Of a DNA stretch of 64,000 nucleotides, positions 35,395 to 43,540 are shown in pieces (position 1 is the stretch's first letter; the number at the start of each line of letters is the position of its first letter). The notes below the pieces were generated by a model. It did no database searches, was not told where the DNA came from, and was given only the letters and a program-made list of their open reading frames with translations. This DNA comes from Croceicoccus gelatinilyticus (lineage in GTDB: Bacteria > Pseudomonadota > Alphaproteobacteria > Sphingomonadales > Sphingomonadaceae): the NCBI RefSeq assembly GCF_018398395.1, contig NZ_JAHCBF010000001.1, forward strand, positions 558,001 to 622,000, in the 5' to 3' direction. The position numbers were made by a program, and so were the translations under genes.

Positions 35395-36122
35395 CAGGAC
35401 TTTCCGGCCTTGGCCAGAAGCGCCTCAAGCCTGTCGATCTGCGCTGCAAGCCTCGACGCCTCGTTCGGACTGGAATCCGGCTTTGGCGTGGGGATCCGGA
35501 TCCCGCCCAGCAGCAGGTCGACGTATGCTGCAACTTCGTTGCCGATGTCGAGCGGACGGCCGGCAAAGATCGTGCGCATCGCGATGTGTTCCAAGCCGCC
35601 GAACAGGGCGTCGCGGACCATAGCAGGGTTCACCTCTGCGCGCACTTCGCCTCGCTCGATACCGGCCTGGACTGCGTCGACAACCGTCTTCGCAAAGTCG
35701 TGATTGATCTTGTGCAGCTGCGTGCCGCGATAGTCGGTCCAGCGGATTTCGCGGTAAAAGATCGTATGGAGCCGCGGAGTGGACTCAAGGCCGCGGAGGA
35801 ACTGCAGTCCGATCGTGACAAGCTGCGCGTGAAGGTCCGCGATCGAACGCATGTCCTCGTTCAAACGGGCCACAAAGGGCTTTGCCCATTGGGCAAAGAC
35901 TTCGCTGAGCAGTGCCTGCTTGCTCTCAAAATACTTGTAGATCGTCGCTTCGGACACGCCTGCGCGCTTGGCGATCTGCGCCATCGCGAGGTCGGCCGTT
36001 CCCTCTTCCTCAAGCAACTGGGTCGCGGCATCGAGGATTTCCTGAGGACGTGCGCTCTTACGGCGGTGCCATGCGGCACGAGGCTTTTCGTCAGGGGCGT
36101 TGGGGGCAGGGGGCTTGCTCAT
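35394..36122 (-). CDS. TetR/AcrR-family transcriptional regulator
   Basis: A 242-residue TetR repressor. The DNA-binding region (about 25-75) reads ARPQEILDAATQLLEEEGTA then MAQIAKRAGVSEATIYKYFE. The C-terminal ligand domain is followed by an extra helical tail (SRLAAQIDRLEALLAKAG) that looks like a short coiled coil. It lies 88 bases after the KstD-like flavoprotein stop and is coupled to the NmrA gene. It is a candidate repressor of the flavoprotein operon and possibly of the divergent TonB receptor. Confidence 0.92.
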   Translation of the reverse strand: MSKPPAPNAPDEKPRAAWHRRKSARPQEILDAATQLLEEEGTADLAMAQIAKRAGVSEATIYKYFESKQALLSEVFAQWAKPFVARLNEDMRSIADLHAQLVTIGLQFLRGLESTPRLHTIFYREIRWTDYRGTQLHKINHDFAKTVVDAVQAGIERGEVRAEVNPAMVRDALFGGLEHIAMRTIFAGRPLDIGNEVAAYVDLLLGGIRIPTPKPDSSPNEASRLAAQIDRLEALLAKAGKS

Positions 36123-36210
36123 CTTTCCGGAACAGGTCTGTGATCTTGGTGTAAATTAATCAAGCCGCCCCGATGATTGCTTCCGGGTCGGGCCACTATC
36201 ATCTCCGACA

Positions 36211-37911
36211 TCAGGCTGGCAGCCCGGCCGCGTGGCGTCCTGCCGCATAACCGAAGGTCATGGCGGGGCCCAGTGTCGCCCCGGCACCGGGATAGGCGCC
36301 TGCGAATACGCTCTTCTGATCATTGCCCACGGCATAAAGCCCTTCGATGGGTGAGCCGTCGGCACGCAGCACGCGAGCGTGTAGGTCAGTGTTGAGGCCC
36401 GCAAATGTCCCGATCAGGCCGCTTTCGATCTTCACGGCGTAGAATGGACCCTTTTCCAGCGGACCAAGGCAATTGTTCGGGCCATGCTCCGGATCGCCCT
36501 GATAGCGGTCATATTCGCGGTCACCGCGTCCGAAGTTGGGATCGACCCCATTGCGCGCATTCCGATTGAAATTGGCGACCGTGTCTTCCAGCGCGTCGGC
36601 GTTGATGCCGCAGACTTCGGCAAGTTCGAGCAAACTGTCAGCCCGCTTCAGGTATCCGCTTCGGATATGCTGCCCGTGCGGGATCGGGAACGGGCGCGCC
36701 ATGCCGATACCCCATTTCTTCACCGCAGCAGCATCCCCGATCAGCCATGCTTCGGCCCGTGATTTGCCTTCGCAAGCCTTGATCAGACGCGGCACGAAGT
36801 CGTGGTACGAACTGCTTTCATCGCAAAAGCGCGTGCCATCGGCGGTAACCGAAATGAAGCCGGGCTTCTGGCGGTCGATCAGGTGCGGCCATACGCCGGA
36901 GAAATCGGTGCTGCCGGGGAGGACAGAAACCGGCATCCACGCAGCCGGATGCGCTACCTCGTTGCTGAACACGCCGCCTGCGCTTTCGGCCAGGCGCGTG
37001 CCGTCGCCGGTATTGCCCGGATGAGCGGGGTTGCGATGATCGGCATTCCCGGCGGGCGCAGGGAAAGCTTCCGCCCGTCTTTTGGCATCCTGCGGGAACC
37101 CGCCGCATGCCAGTACTACGCCCTTGCGTACATTGACGCGCACGATGCCTTCGGCCGTTTCGATTTCCGCGGCGATGATACGCCCGTCTTCGCCGATCAG
37201 GCGCTTTAGCGGCGAATTGAGCCACATTGGCGTTTCCATGTCGAACAGCGTGCGCGCAAGGCGCGCGACCAACGCCCGTCCGCGTACGACTTGCTGCCCT
37301 TCGCCGTATCGCACGACATCGAGGAAATGTTTTGCCAGTTTTCGCGCGACAAAGCCGGCAGCCTTGATCGAGCGGCCAGCCTTCATAAACTCGATCATTT
37401 CTACGCCCGACCCTACGGCGAAACCGAGGAAAAGGGTCTGAGGCAGCTGATTTTTCAGATGGGGAAGGTGGTCGCCCATCTGCCGCGCTTCGTAATCGAC
37501 AGTGCCGATCGAGCGTACGCTGGAGGAGTGTTCGCTTTCGGAATGGTAGTCGGGATAGTCCATCCCGTAGAATTTCACTTCGGTTTCATCCTCCAGAAAA
37601 CGCACCATGCGTGGCGCGACATCCAAATATGTCTCGAGCCGTTCGCGGTCGATGTAGTTGCCGGTCTCCTCAATCAGATAGGCCCGCGCATTGTCGATCG
37701 AGTCTGCCCTGCCGACGGCTTTCTGTATGGCCGTCGAATGGTGGTTGCCCGGAACCCACAGGACACCGCCCGACGTTGCGGTGGTTCCGCCGAACACGCT
37801 CTCTTTCTCGACGACCAAGACGTCCAGATTTGCCTTTCGCGCTGCGACGGCAGCGGTGAGTCCGCTGGCTCCTGTCCCCGCAACAAGTAGGTCGACCGTA
37901 ATTTCTTTCAT
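36211..37911 (-). CDS. FAD-dependent 3-ketosteroid dehydrogenase-like flavoprotein
   Basis: A 566-residue flavoenzyme of the fumarate reductase/KstD superfamily. It begins with the dinucleotide motif VAGTGASGLTAAVAARKA and FGGTTATSGGVLWVPGN, as in 3-ketosteroid-delta1-dehydrogenases. It ends with GLYAVGNDQKSVFAGAYPGA then GATLGPAMTFGYAAGRHAAG, the flavin C-terminal loop. It probably dehydrogenates a cyclic ketone such as a steroid or terpenoid ring; steroid specificity is family-level inference. GAGAGAGGGC precedes the ATG. It diverges from a large TonB receptor with 333 bases between and starts the operon that includes the TetR and NmrA genes. Confidence 0.87.
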   Translation of the reverse strand: MKEITVDLLVAGTGASGLTAAVAARKANLDVLVVEKESVFGGTTATSGGVLWVPGNHHSTAIQKAVGRADSIDNARAYLIEETGNYIDRERLETYLDVAPRMVRFLEDETEVKFYGMDYPDYHSESEHSSSVRSIGTVDYEARQMGDHLPHLKNQLPQTLFLGFAVGSGVEMIEFMKAGRSIKAAGFVARKLAKHFLDVVRYGEGQQVVRGRALVARLARTLFDMETPMWLNSPLKRLIGEDGRIIAAEIETAEGIVRVNVRKGVVLACGGFPQDAKRRAEAFPAPAGNADHRNPAHPGNTGDGTRLAESAGGVFSNEVAHPAAWMPVSVLPGSTDFSGVWPHLIDRQKPGFISVTADGTRFCDESSSYHDFVPRLIKACEGKSRAEAWLIGDAAAVKKWGIGMARPFPIPHGQHIRSGYLKRADSLLELAEVCGINADALEDTVANFNRNARNGVDPNFGRGDREYDRYQGDPEHGPNNCLGPLEKGPFYAVKIESGLIGTFAGLNTDLHARVLRADGSPIEGLYAVGNDQKSVFAGAYPGAGATLGPAMTFGYAAGRHAAGLPA

Positions 37912-38244
37912 GCCCTCTCTCCCTCGGAAATGCTTACCGGATTCGCGCAGATTCTTAAATGATTATGGCTTACTATTAGACTTCATACGCGACTTTCCGT
38001 CCCGTTCTCATCATGGGCCAGATCGTGATCCGGTCAAACAAAAAGTCACACATGAATGTTTTTCTTGCTTTGACGAGGAAAGCGTATCAGAAGGCTTTCT
38101 GCAGATTCTGAGCCGGACGCCTGATCTGAAAAAAGACGTTCGCCAGATGATAGCTGGGAAAAATTCAAGCCTCATATTCCACAAATCCGGAAATGAGACT
38201 TGCTTACGAAGGCGGGGTGATGCCCGCTCGGAGAGGGGAGAGAC
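37912..38244. promoter_or_regulatory. Divergent promoter region, flavoprotein / TonB receptor
   Basis: This 333-base region separates the flavoprotein operon and the TonB receptor. It is more AT-rich than its surroundings, with GATTATGGCTTACTATTAGA in the first quarter and homopurine AT stretches later. It contains the imperfect palindrome at 38171. A 6-base pair GAAAGC/GCTTTC lies near 38081-38102. No coding frame is convincing. Confidence 0.5.
38171..38196. promoter_or_regulatory. Imperfect palindrome, candidate operator
   Basis: CTCATATTCC (38171-38180) and GGAAATGAG (38189-38197) are near-complementary with one missing base, about 50 bases upstream of the receptor start. Size and place suit a TetR-type operator for the regulator encoded in the divergent operon. 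Unproven. Confidence 0.35.
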
Positions 38245-40683
38245 ATGAGTTTCAATCACTGGAAAACCGCGTCGCGCGCTGCGCTGGTCGCATCGATCTC
38301 GGCAATCGCCTTTGCTGCGCCTGCCCACGCACAGGACGCGATGGGCGAAACGGCCGAGGTTCAGCGCGAGGGCGGACTTACCGAGATCATCGTCACGGCG
38401 CGCAAGCGCCAGGAGTCGGCACAGGACATTCCCGTCGCGGTAACGGCCTTCGCGCCCGAACAGATCGAGCGGTATGATATTTCCAGTGTGGAACGCATTG
38501 CCGCCTCCACCCCGAACCTCCAGGTCGGCAAGGCGACGACCGGTTCGGGCGCGCAGATAACGCTTCGCGGCATCGGTACCCCGGCCAGCGCGCTGGGCAT
38601 CGAAAGCTCGACCGCGGTCATCGTTGACGGCGTCTATTACGGCAACGGCCGTATCCTCAACGAAGGCTTCTTCGACCTTGCTCGCATCGAGGTTCTGAAA
38701 GGCCCGCAGGCGCTGTTCTTCGGCAAGAACGCGACGGCAGGCGTCATCTCGATCACGACTGCCGACCCGACCGACTATTTTGAGGGTTCGACCCGCGTCG
38801 GATACGAGATCAAGGGCAAGCGCGCCTTTATCGAGCAGATCATCTCCGGCCCGCTGAGCGACACGCTTTCGGCCCGTGTCGCGCTACGCGGTGCGAAGAT
38901 GTGGGGCGGCTATACCCGCAACTATGCGACCGACCTGCCGCTGACTTTCACCGATCTCGACACCGGCACGACGTTCGACACCGTTGCCACGGCGGTGGCG
39001 GACAAGACGCCGCAGGAAAAGGAACTGCTGGGCCGAGCCTCGCTGAAGTGGGAGCCGACCAGCGACCTCACCAGCGTGACGAAAATGTCGATGGGCTGGA
39101 ACCGCGCGAACGATCCGGGCTGGAACAATGTCATCTTCGCCTGCGACGGCGGCAATTCGACGCTGATGCCCGACGTCCCGTGCGAACGTAAGTGGTATTC
39201 CTATCACAACAACGCACCCGAAGAAGTCGGCGCGGTGTTCCCCTATGCCTATGATGGCGGCAATGTCGGCGCGACCTACAAGTCGTTCCAGGTCACCAAC
39301 AACACCAACTATGATCTTGGCGATGTCGTTCTGACGGCGGTGCTGAACTACCAGAACCAGCGCAATCGCTGGTTCTCCGACTCCGATTATCAGCAGCGTG
39401 TGACCCAGATTTTCGTGGGCAGCTATGAAAAGTGGAAGGCCTTCAGTGGCGAATTCCGCGCCCAGACGCAGTATGACGGCCCGCTCAACGCGATGGTCGG
39501 GGTGCTCTACCAGGATTCAAAGCTGCTTGCCGACCAGAACGTGTTCTTCGGCAACGTCCAGAAGAGCAATGAGGATCCGATCAATCAGTTCATGGCGTTC
39601 AGCAAGATTTCCACTACCGATGGCGAGACGATCTCTCCCTTCGCGCAGGTGGTCTGGAACGTGGTCCCCTCGGTCGAGCTTTCGGGCGGTGTTCGCTATA
39701 CGCACGAAACGAAGGACAGCTACTTCGAACATCCCTTCATCCGGCCGGGCATTCCCTATCGCGAGAACGACCCGATCAACACGAAGCAGACGTTCACCGA
39801 CTGGACCCCGGAAATTACGGTTGCCTACAAACCGTCCCGCGCGCTCAACATCTATGCGGGCTACAAGGCCGGCTACAAGTCGGGCGGCTTCTCGAACGAG
39901 AGCACGTATACCAACGCCAGCGTTGCCGGTGACCTCGACTTCGAGCCGGAACGCGCCAAGGGGTTCGAAGGCGGCATCAAGACCACGCTGGCCGACAACC
40001 AGCTGCGTCTCGACCTCGCGCTCTATAGCTACAAGTACATCAACCTGCAGGTCGACTTCTTCGAAGCGCAGTCATTCCGCTTCGTGACGACCAACGCCGG
40101 TTCGGCCCGTACCAAGGGTGTCGAACTGTCGGGCGAATTTGCTCCGCACGCAGCGCCCGGCCTGTCGGTGCGCGGGTCGATCAACTACAACGATGCGCAC
40201 TACATCGAGTTCATCGCACCTTGCGTCACCGGCCAGACCCCCGCGCAGGGCTGCAACCTCACCAGCAACCCGTTCGGCGGCCTGCTTGGGCAGGATCTTG
40301 GCGGCGTGACGATGGCGATGGCGCCCAAATGGACCGGTTCGCTGGGCTTTGCGTATGAAACCGATGTGTCGGACGGCATGTCGATCGGCATCAGCAGCGA
40401 TGCGCGCTACTCCAGTTCGTACAACGCATCGCCGTTCGCCAACCCGATCGCGACGCAGGGCGAGTACGTCAATCTCGACGCCAGCCTGTTCCTGAAGAGC
40501 GATGCGGGCTGGGAACTGGGTCTGATCGGCAAGAACCTGACCAACCAGTTCGTCGTCTCGGGCGCGCTTGATGCGCCGTCGACGGGTTCGGGAACGGGCA
40601 CCGATGCCGGCCGCCTTGCCGACCAGCGCGGCTATGCCAACACACCGCGCACGGTGCAGCTGCAGCTGACGTATCGGTACTGA
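38245..40683 (+). CDS. Large TonB-dependent receptor, sphingomonad catabolic type
   Basis: Outer-membrane receptor of 812 residues. Signal peptide (ALVASISAIAFAAPAHA) then TonB-box and plug: EIIVTARKRQESAQDIPVAV, VTAFAPEQIERYDISS, GSGAQITLRGIG, IVDGVYYGNGR, and KGPQALFFGKNATAGVISIT. The plug has IEVLKGPQAL, the pattern of the very common catabolic receptors of Sphingomonadales. The barrel ends in LQLTYRY (terminal Tyr). AGGGGAGAG precedes the ATG. Located beside Rieske oxygenases and a KstD-like enzyme, it probably imports the hydrophobic substrate of that pathway. A terminator follows at 40737. Confidence 0.92.
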   Translation: MSFNHWKTASRAALVASISAIAFAAPAHAQDAMGETAEVQREGGLTEIIVTARKRQESAQDIPVAVTAFAPEQIERYDISSVERIAASTPNLQVGKATTGSGAQITLRGIGTPASALGIESSTAVIVDGVYYGNGRILNEGFFDLARIEVLKGPQALFFGKNATAGVISITTADPTDYFEGSTRVGYEIKGKRAFIEQIISGPLSDTLSARVALRGAKMWGGYTRNYATDLPLTFTDLDTGTTFDTVATAVADKTPQEKELLGRASLKWEPTSDLTSVTKMSMGWNRANDPGWNNVIFACDGGNSTLMPDVPCERKWYSYHNNAPEEVGAVFPYAYDGGNVGATYKSFQVTNNTNYDLGDVVLTAVLNYQNQRNRWFSDSDYQQRVTQIFVGSYEKWKAFSGEFRAQTQYDGPLNAMVGVLYQDSKLLADQNVFFGNVQKSNEDPINQFMAFSKISTTDGETISPFAQVVWNVVPSVELSGGVRYTHETKDSYFEHPFIRPGIPYRENDPINTKQTFTDWTPEITVAYKPSRALNIYAGYKAGYKSGGFSNESTYTNASVAGDLDFEPERAKGFEGGIKTTLADNQLRLDLALYSYKYINLQVDFFEAQSFRFVTTNAGSARTKGVELSGEFAPHAAPGLSVRGSINYNDAHYIEFIAPCVTGQTPAQGCNLTSNPFGGLLGQDLGGVTMAMAPKWTGSLGFAYETDVSDGMSIGISSDARYSSSYNASPFANPIATQGEYVNLDASLFLKSDAGWELGLIGKNLTNQFVVSGALDAPSTGSGTGTDAGRLADQRGYANTPRTVQLQLTYRY

Positions 40684-40736
40684 TCCGGGCCGTTACTGAC
40701 TTGGAGCGCTATTGAGCGTTAGGGCTCCTCACTGTT

Positions 40737-40778
40737 GGGCGCAGGTGTTTCCAATCCGCCTGCGCCCTTCCTTTTTTG
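40737..40778 (+). terminator. Rho-independent terminator after the TonB receptor
   Basis: GGGCGCAGG (40737-40745) pairs with CCTGCGCCC (40759-40767), 9-bp perfect stem with a 13-base loop, followed by TTCCTTTTTT. It lies between the receptor stop and the convergent Rieske gene stop and has a T-run on the plus strand. Confidence 0.8.
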
Positions 40779-40786
40779 GCAATAAG

Positions 40787-42133
40787 TCAGGACCGCGCGG
40801 GCAACCGCCCTTCGAGATAGGCGTCGAGCGTCTCATGGAAATGTCGGATGCGGCTTTCCATGTAGGTCGCAAGCTGGACCGTCCCGGTGCCCGATGCCTT
40901 CAGCCCGGTCTGCACGTGCGGCATGTTCGCCATGTCCTGATCGATCACCGGCCCCAGCGCGGGCAGTTCGGTCGCGTTCGACCACGGCTCGTCCTCGCCC
41001 AGCCAGTGGACCGGTACACCGCGGGGCTTGGCCGCGCCTTCCTTTACCGGCTTCAGGATCATCACTTCCATGATGCAGCTGTCGACATCGCGCCCGTTGG
41101 GCCGCCAGCGATAGACGATGTTCGGCACGAACCCGCCCCACGGCGCAAAGTTGGGAAAGACGTTGTAGACGATGGCGTCGAGCATTTCGGCATCGGTCGC
41201 TTCGTCCAGATCGCTGCGCGTGGCGCGCGCCATGCTGCTGCGCGCCGTCTCGCCCAGGATTTCGCGCGGGGGCAGCGCGTCGGCATCGATGCCCTCGGGC
41301 ACGTCCCGCCCCCACAGGCCGAACATACCTTCCAGCACTTCCCCGTCGCTCGGCCTTTCGCGCAAGTGCGGGCTCGGCTCGCCGAAGGCGGCAAGGTTGC
41401 GGTTCACGTGCGGGCCATAGACGTCGTATTCGGAGCCAACGTCGGAAAAGAACGGCAGGATCTGCGGGTGGGTCGCGATGACGTGATAGCTTTCCATGAA
41501 AGCTTCCTGCGCGACCTTCCAGTTGCACGGGATCACACGGGCGACGTGCGCGGCCTTCCAACGGTCCTCCAGCCCCCAGCGCTCGAAATGTTCGGGCAGT
41601 ACGCCAAGGTATTCCTCCAGCGACGGAGCATCGGCGTCGAAGTTCACGAAGACGAACCCGCCCCAGCGGCCCACGCGGATCACCGGCAAGTGCAGGTCGT
41701 CATCCGACAGTGCGGCGAATTCCTGGCGGCAGGGCACCGACCGGATCGACCCGTCGAGGTTCCAGCTCCACCCGTGAAAGCCGCAGCGCATGTTCTCCAC
41801 CCGCCCGCTTTCGTCCATCAGCTTGCGCCCGCGGTGGAGGCAGGAATTCGGGAACGCCTCGATCGTGTCGGGCCCGCTGCGCACGACAAGGACCGAACGG
41901 TCGATGATGTCATAGACGTGGACGTCGCCGACTTCGGGAATGTCCTCTTCCCGGCAGGCCATCTGCCAGACTTTCGACCACATCATCCCGGCTTCGCGGT
42001 CGAAGAAAGACTGGTCGATGTAACGCTCCGCCCCGATCGGCGCGCTGCCGAAATCGTGGCGATGTTCGTCGCGAAGGACATCGGGCGCGGTGCGGCTGTC
42101 GCTGTCGAGCAGTTGGCGGTAAGTGGTGACCAT
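40787..42133 (-). CDS. Rieske aromatic ring-hydroxylating oxygenase, alpha subunit
   Basis: A 448-residue oxygenase alpha subunit. The Rieske centre is CLHRG (Cys-x-His) and CGFHGW (Cys-x-x-His) at about residues 99-121. The catalytic iron site is in EAFMESYHVIATHP (His and His, with the carboxylate elsewhere). This is the large-subunit-type ARHD family. It lies 12 bases downstream of the second Rieske gene on the same strand, so the pair may form a two-oxygenase operon. No beta subunit, ferredoxin or reductase is adjacent. Substrate unknown. Confidence 0.9.
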   Translation of the reverse strand: MVTTYRQLLDSDSRTAPDVLRDEHRHDFGSAPIGAERYIDQSFFDREAGMMWSKVWQMACREEDIPEVGDVHVYDIIDRSVLVVRSGPDTIEAFPNSCLHRGRKLMDESGRVENMRCGFHGWSWNLDGSIRSVPCRQEFAALSDDDLHLPVIRVGRWGGFVFVNFDADAPSLEEYLGVLPEHFERWGLEDRWKAAHVARVIPCNWKVAQEAFMESYHVIATHPQILPFFSDVGSEYDVYGPHVNRNLAAFGEPSPHLRERPSDGEVLEGMFGLWGRDVPEGIDADALPPREILGETARSSMARATRSDLDEATDAEMLDAIVYNVFPNFAPWGGFVPNIVYRWRPNGRDVDSCIMEVMILKPVKEGAAKPRGVPVHWLGEDEPWSNATELPALGPVIDQDMANMPHVQTGLKASGTGTVQLATYMESRIRHFHETLDAYLEGRLPARS

Positions 42134-42145
42134 GACGCGCGCTCC

Positions 42146-43348
42146 TCAGTGGCTCTCGATCCACGGGTCGAGCACGCGGTCGAGCTTCAGCCCGTCCGGC
42201 ACGGCATCGCCCATCAGGCGGTCGAGCTCCATGTGCCAGGCATAGATGCGCCGCTCCTGGTAAGAGAGGGTGAGCCCCTCGAACCCCTTGGCCTCGACCG
42301 ATTTCTGGATCGACGGCGCGAACTGGGTGTCCTCTTCAAGGATACGGACGAGGTTCGAAATACGCGTCGGCCACATCTCGTGCCCTTCCGATCCTTCGGG
42401 CCCGAACCAGTGAACGTCGACGATCATCGAACGGTCGTCCTTCGGCCAGAAAGTCAGGAACGGCATGCCCGTCGTCGAAGGCGGCGTCACGAGGTTGGGG
42501 AAGATGTTGTAGGACGGGTTCTGCTCGAAAATATCCTCGGCCCCTTCGATCTCGGGCATTCCGCGCGCGCCCGGATCGCGCCAGTCGGGATCGCGGTGCG
42601 CGGTCGTCATCATCGAATGGCCCCGCTCCCACAGGTTCATGAACGAAGACCGGCTATCGAGGAAGCGGTCCACCGTGTTCGGGTGGATCGATTTGAGGTG
42701 ATAGGTTTCGAGGAAGGCGTCGATCAGGACCTTGACCTGGCAGTCGATGACGAAGCTGTCCGACTGGATGTGGCGCAAGTGTTCGACACCCAGGTTCGAC
42801 CAGTCGTCGACGATGCCGCCGAGGAAATCCATGAGCGGTTCGGCATCGGGGTTCTCGTTCACGAAGACCCAGTTGCCCCACGTTTCGCAGCGCACTTTCT
42901 TCAGCCCGTGGCACGACTTGTCGAAGTCGGGGAAGTCGCGCATCTCGCGCACGGCATTGAGGTTGCCGGCAAGGTCGTAGGTCCAGCCGTGATAGCGGCA
43001 GAAAAACCCCTGCGTCGCCCCCTCGGCCTTTTCGACCAGCGGCGCGCCGCGGTGGCTGCAACTGTTATAAAAGGCGCGGATCTCGTTGTCCTTGCCGCGC
43101 ACGATGACGATCGGCGAACCCGTCCTGTCCCACAGGCGATAGTCGCCCGGGTTCGGCAGTTCGTCGACGTGAAGCGCATAGAGCCACACGTTTTGCCAGA
43201 GATAGGTCTTCTCCAGCGCGAGGAAATCGGGGTCGGTGTAGCGCGCCGCCGGGATCATCGGCAGGCGCGGGAAAGCGTCGGGCGGTGCCTTGCGCGCCTT
43301 TTCCGCGGCCATGCCCTCATACAGCGTCATCTCGAATGCGGTGTCCAT
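42146..43348 (-). CDS. Rieske aromatic ring-hydroxylating oxygenase, alpha subunit
   Basis: A 400-residue Rieske oxygenase. It has NSCSHRGAPLV (Cys-x-His) and GFFCRYHGWTYDLAG (Cys-x-x-His) at about residues 95-120. The catalytic domain has DAFLETYHLKSIHPNTVD, with the two metal histidines. Together with the 448-residue paralogue 12 bases downstream it forms a tandem. They are not close copies (different iron-site and Rieske flanking residues). Electron-transfer partners must come from elsewhere. Divergent from the OYE-type gene, 192 bases away. Confidence 0.9.
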   Translation of the reverse strand: MDTAFEMTLYEGMAAEKARKAPPDAFPRLPMIPAARYTDPDFLALEKTYLWQNVWLYALHVDELPNPGDYRLWDRTGSPIVIVRGKDNEIRAFYNSCSHRGAPLVEKAEGATQGFFCRYHGWTYDLAGNLNAVREMRDFPDFDKSCHGLKKVRCETWGNWVFVNENPDAEPLMDFLGGIVDDWSNLGVEHLRHIQSDSFVIDCQVKVLIDAFLETYHLKSIHPNTVDRFLDSRSSFMNLWERGHSMMTTAHRDPDWRDPGARGMPEIEGAEDIFEQNPSYNIFPNLVTPPSTTGMPFLTFWPKDDRSMIVDVHWFGPEGSEGHEMWPTRISNLVRILEEDTQFAPSIQKSVEAKGFEGLTLSYQERRIYAWHMELDRLMGDAVPDGLKLDRVLDPWIESH

Positions 43349-43540
43349 CGGCTCTCTCCGGTTTCTCGTTTCGCCGGTTTCCTAGCCGCTCGATGCGCGG
43401 TTCGACTTGATCGGCGTCAAGAAACCTGCAAAAAACATTCGTGAATGATTTTTATATAGATGGTGTGGATAACGGTCGGGAAGGGGGCCATCCGCCTCAT
43501 CGAATAACAAGCGTCTTATAAAATATGCGGGAGAAGATCG

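Noticed and set aside
40712-43444. A 910-codon open frame on the plus strand
   Set aside because: It is wholly antisense to two real Rieske genes with clear metal motifs; its protein is Arg/His/Val-rich low-information sequence as expected for a GC-rich antisense frame.
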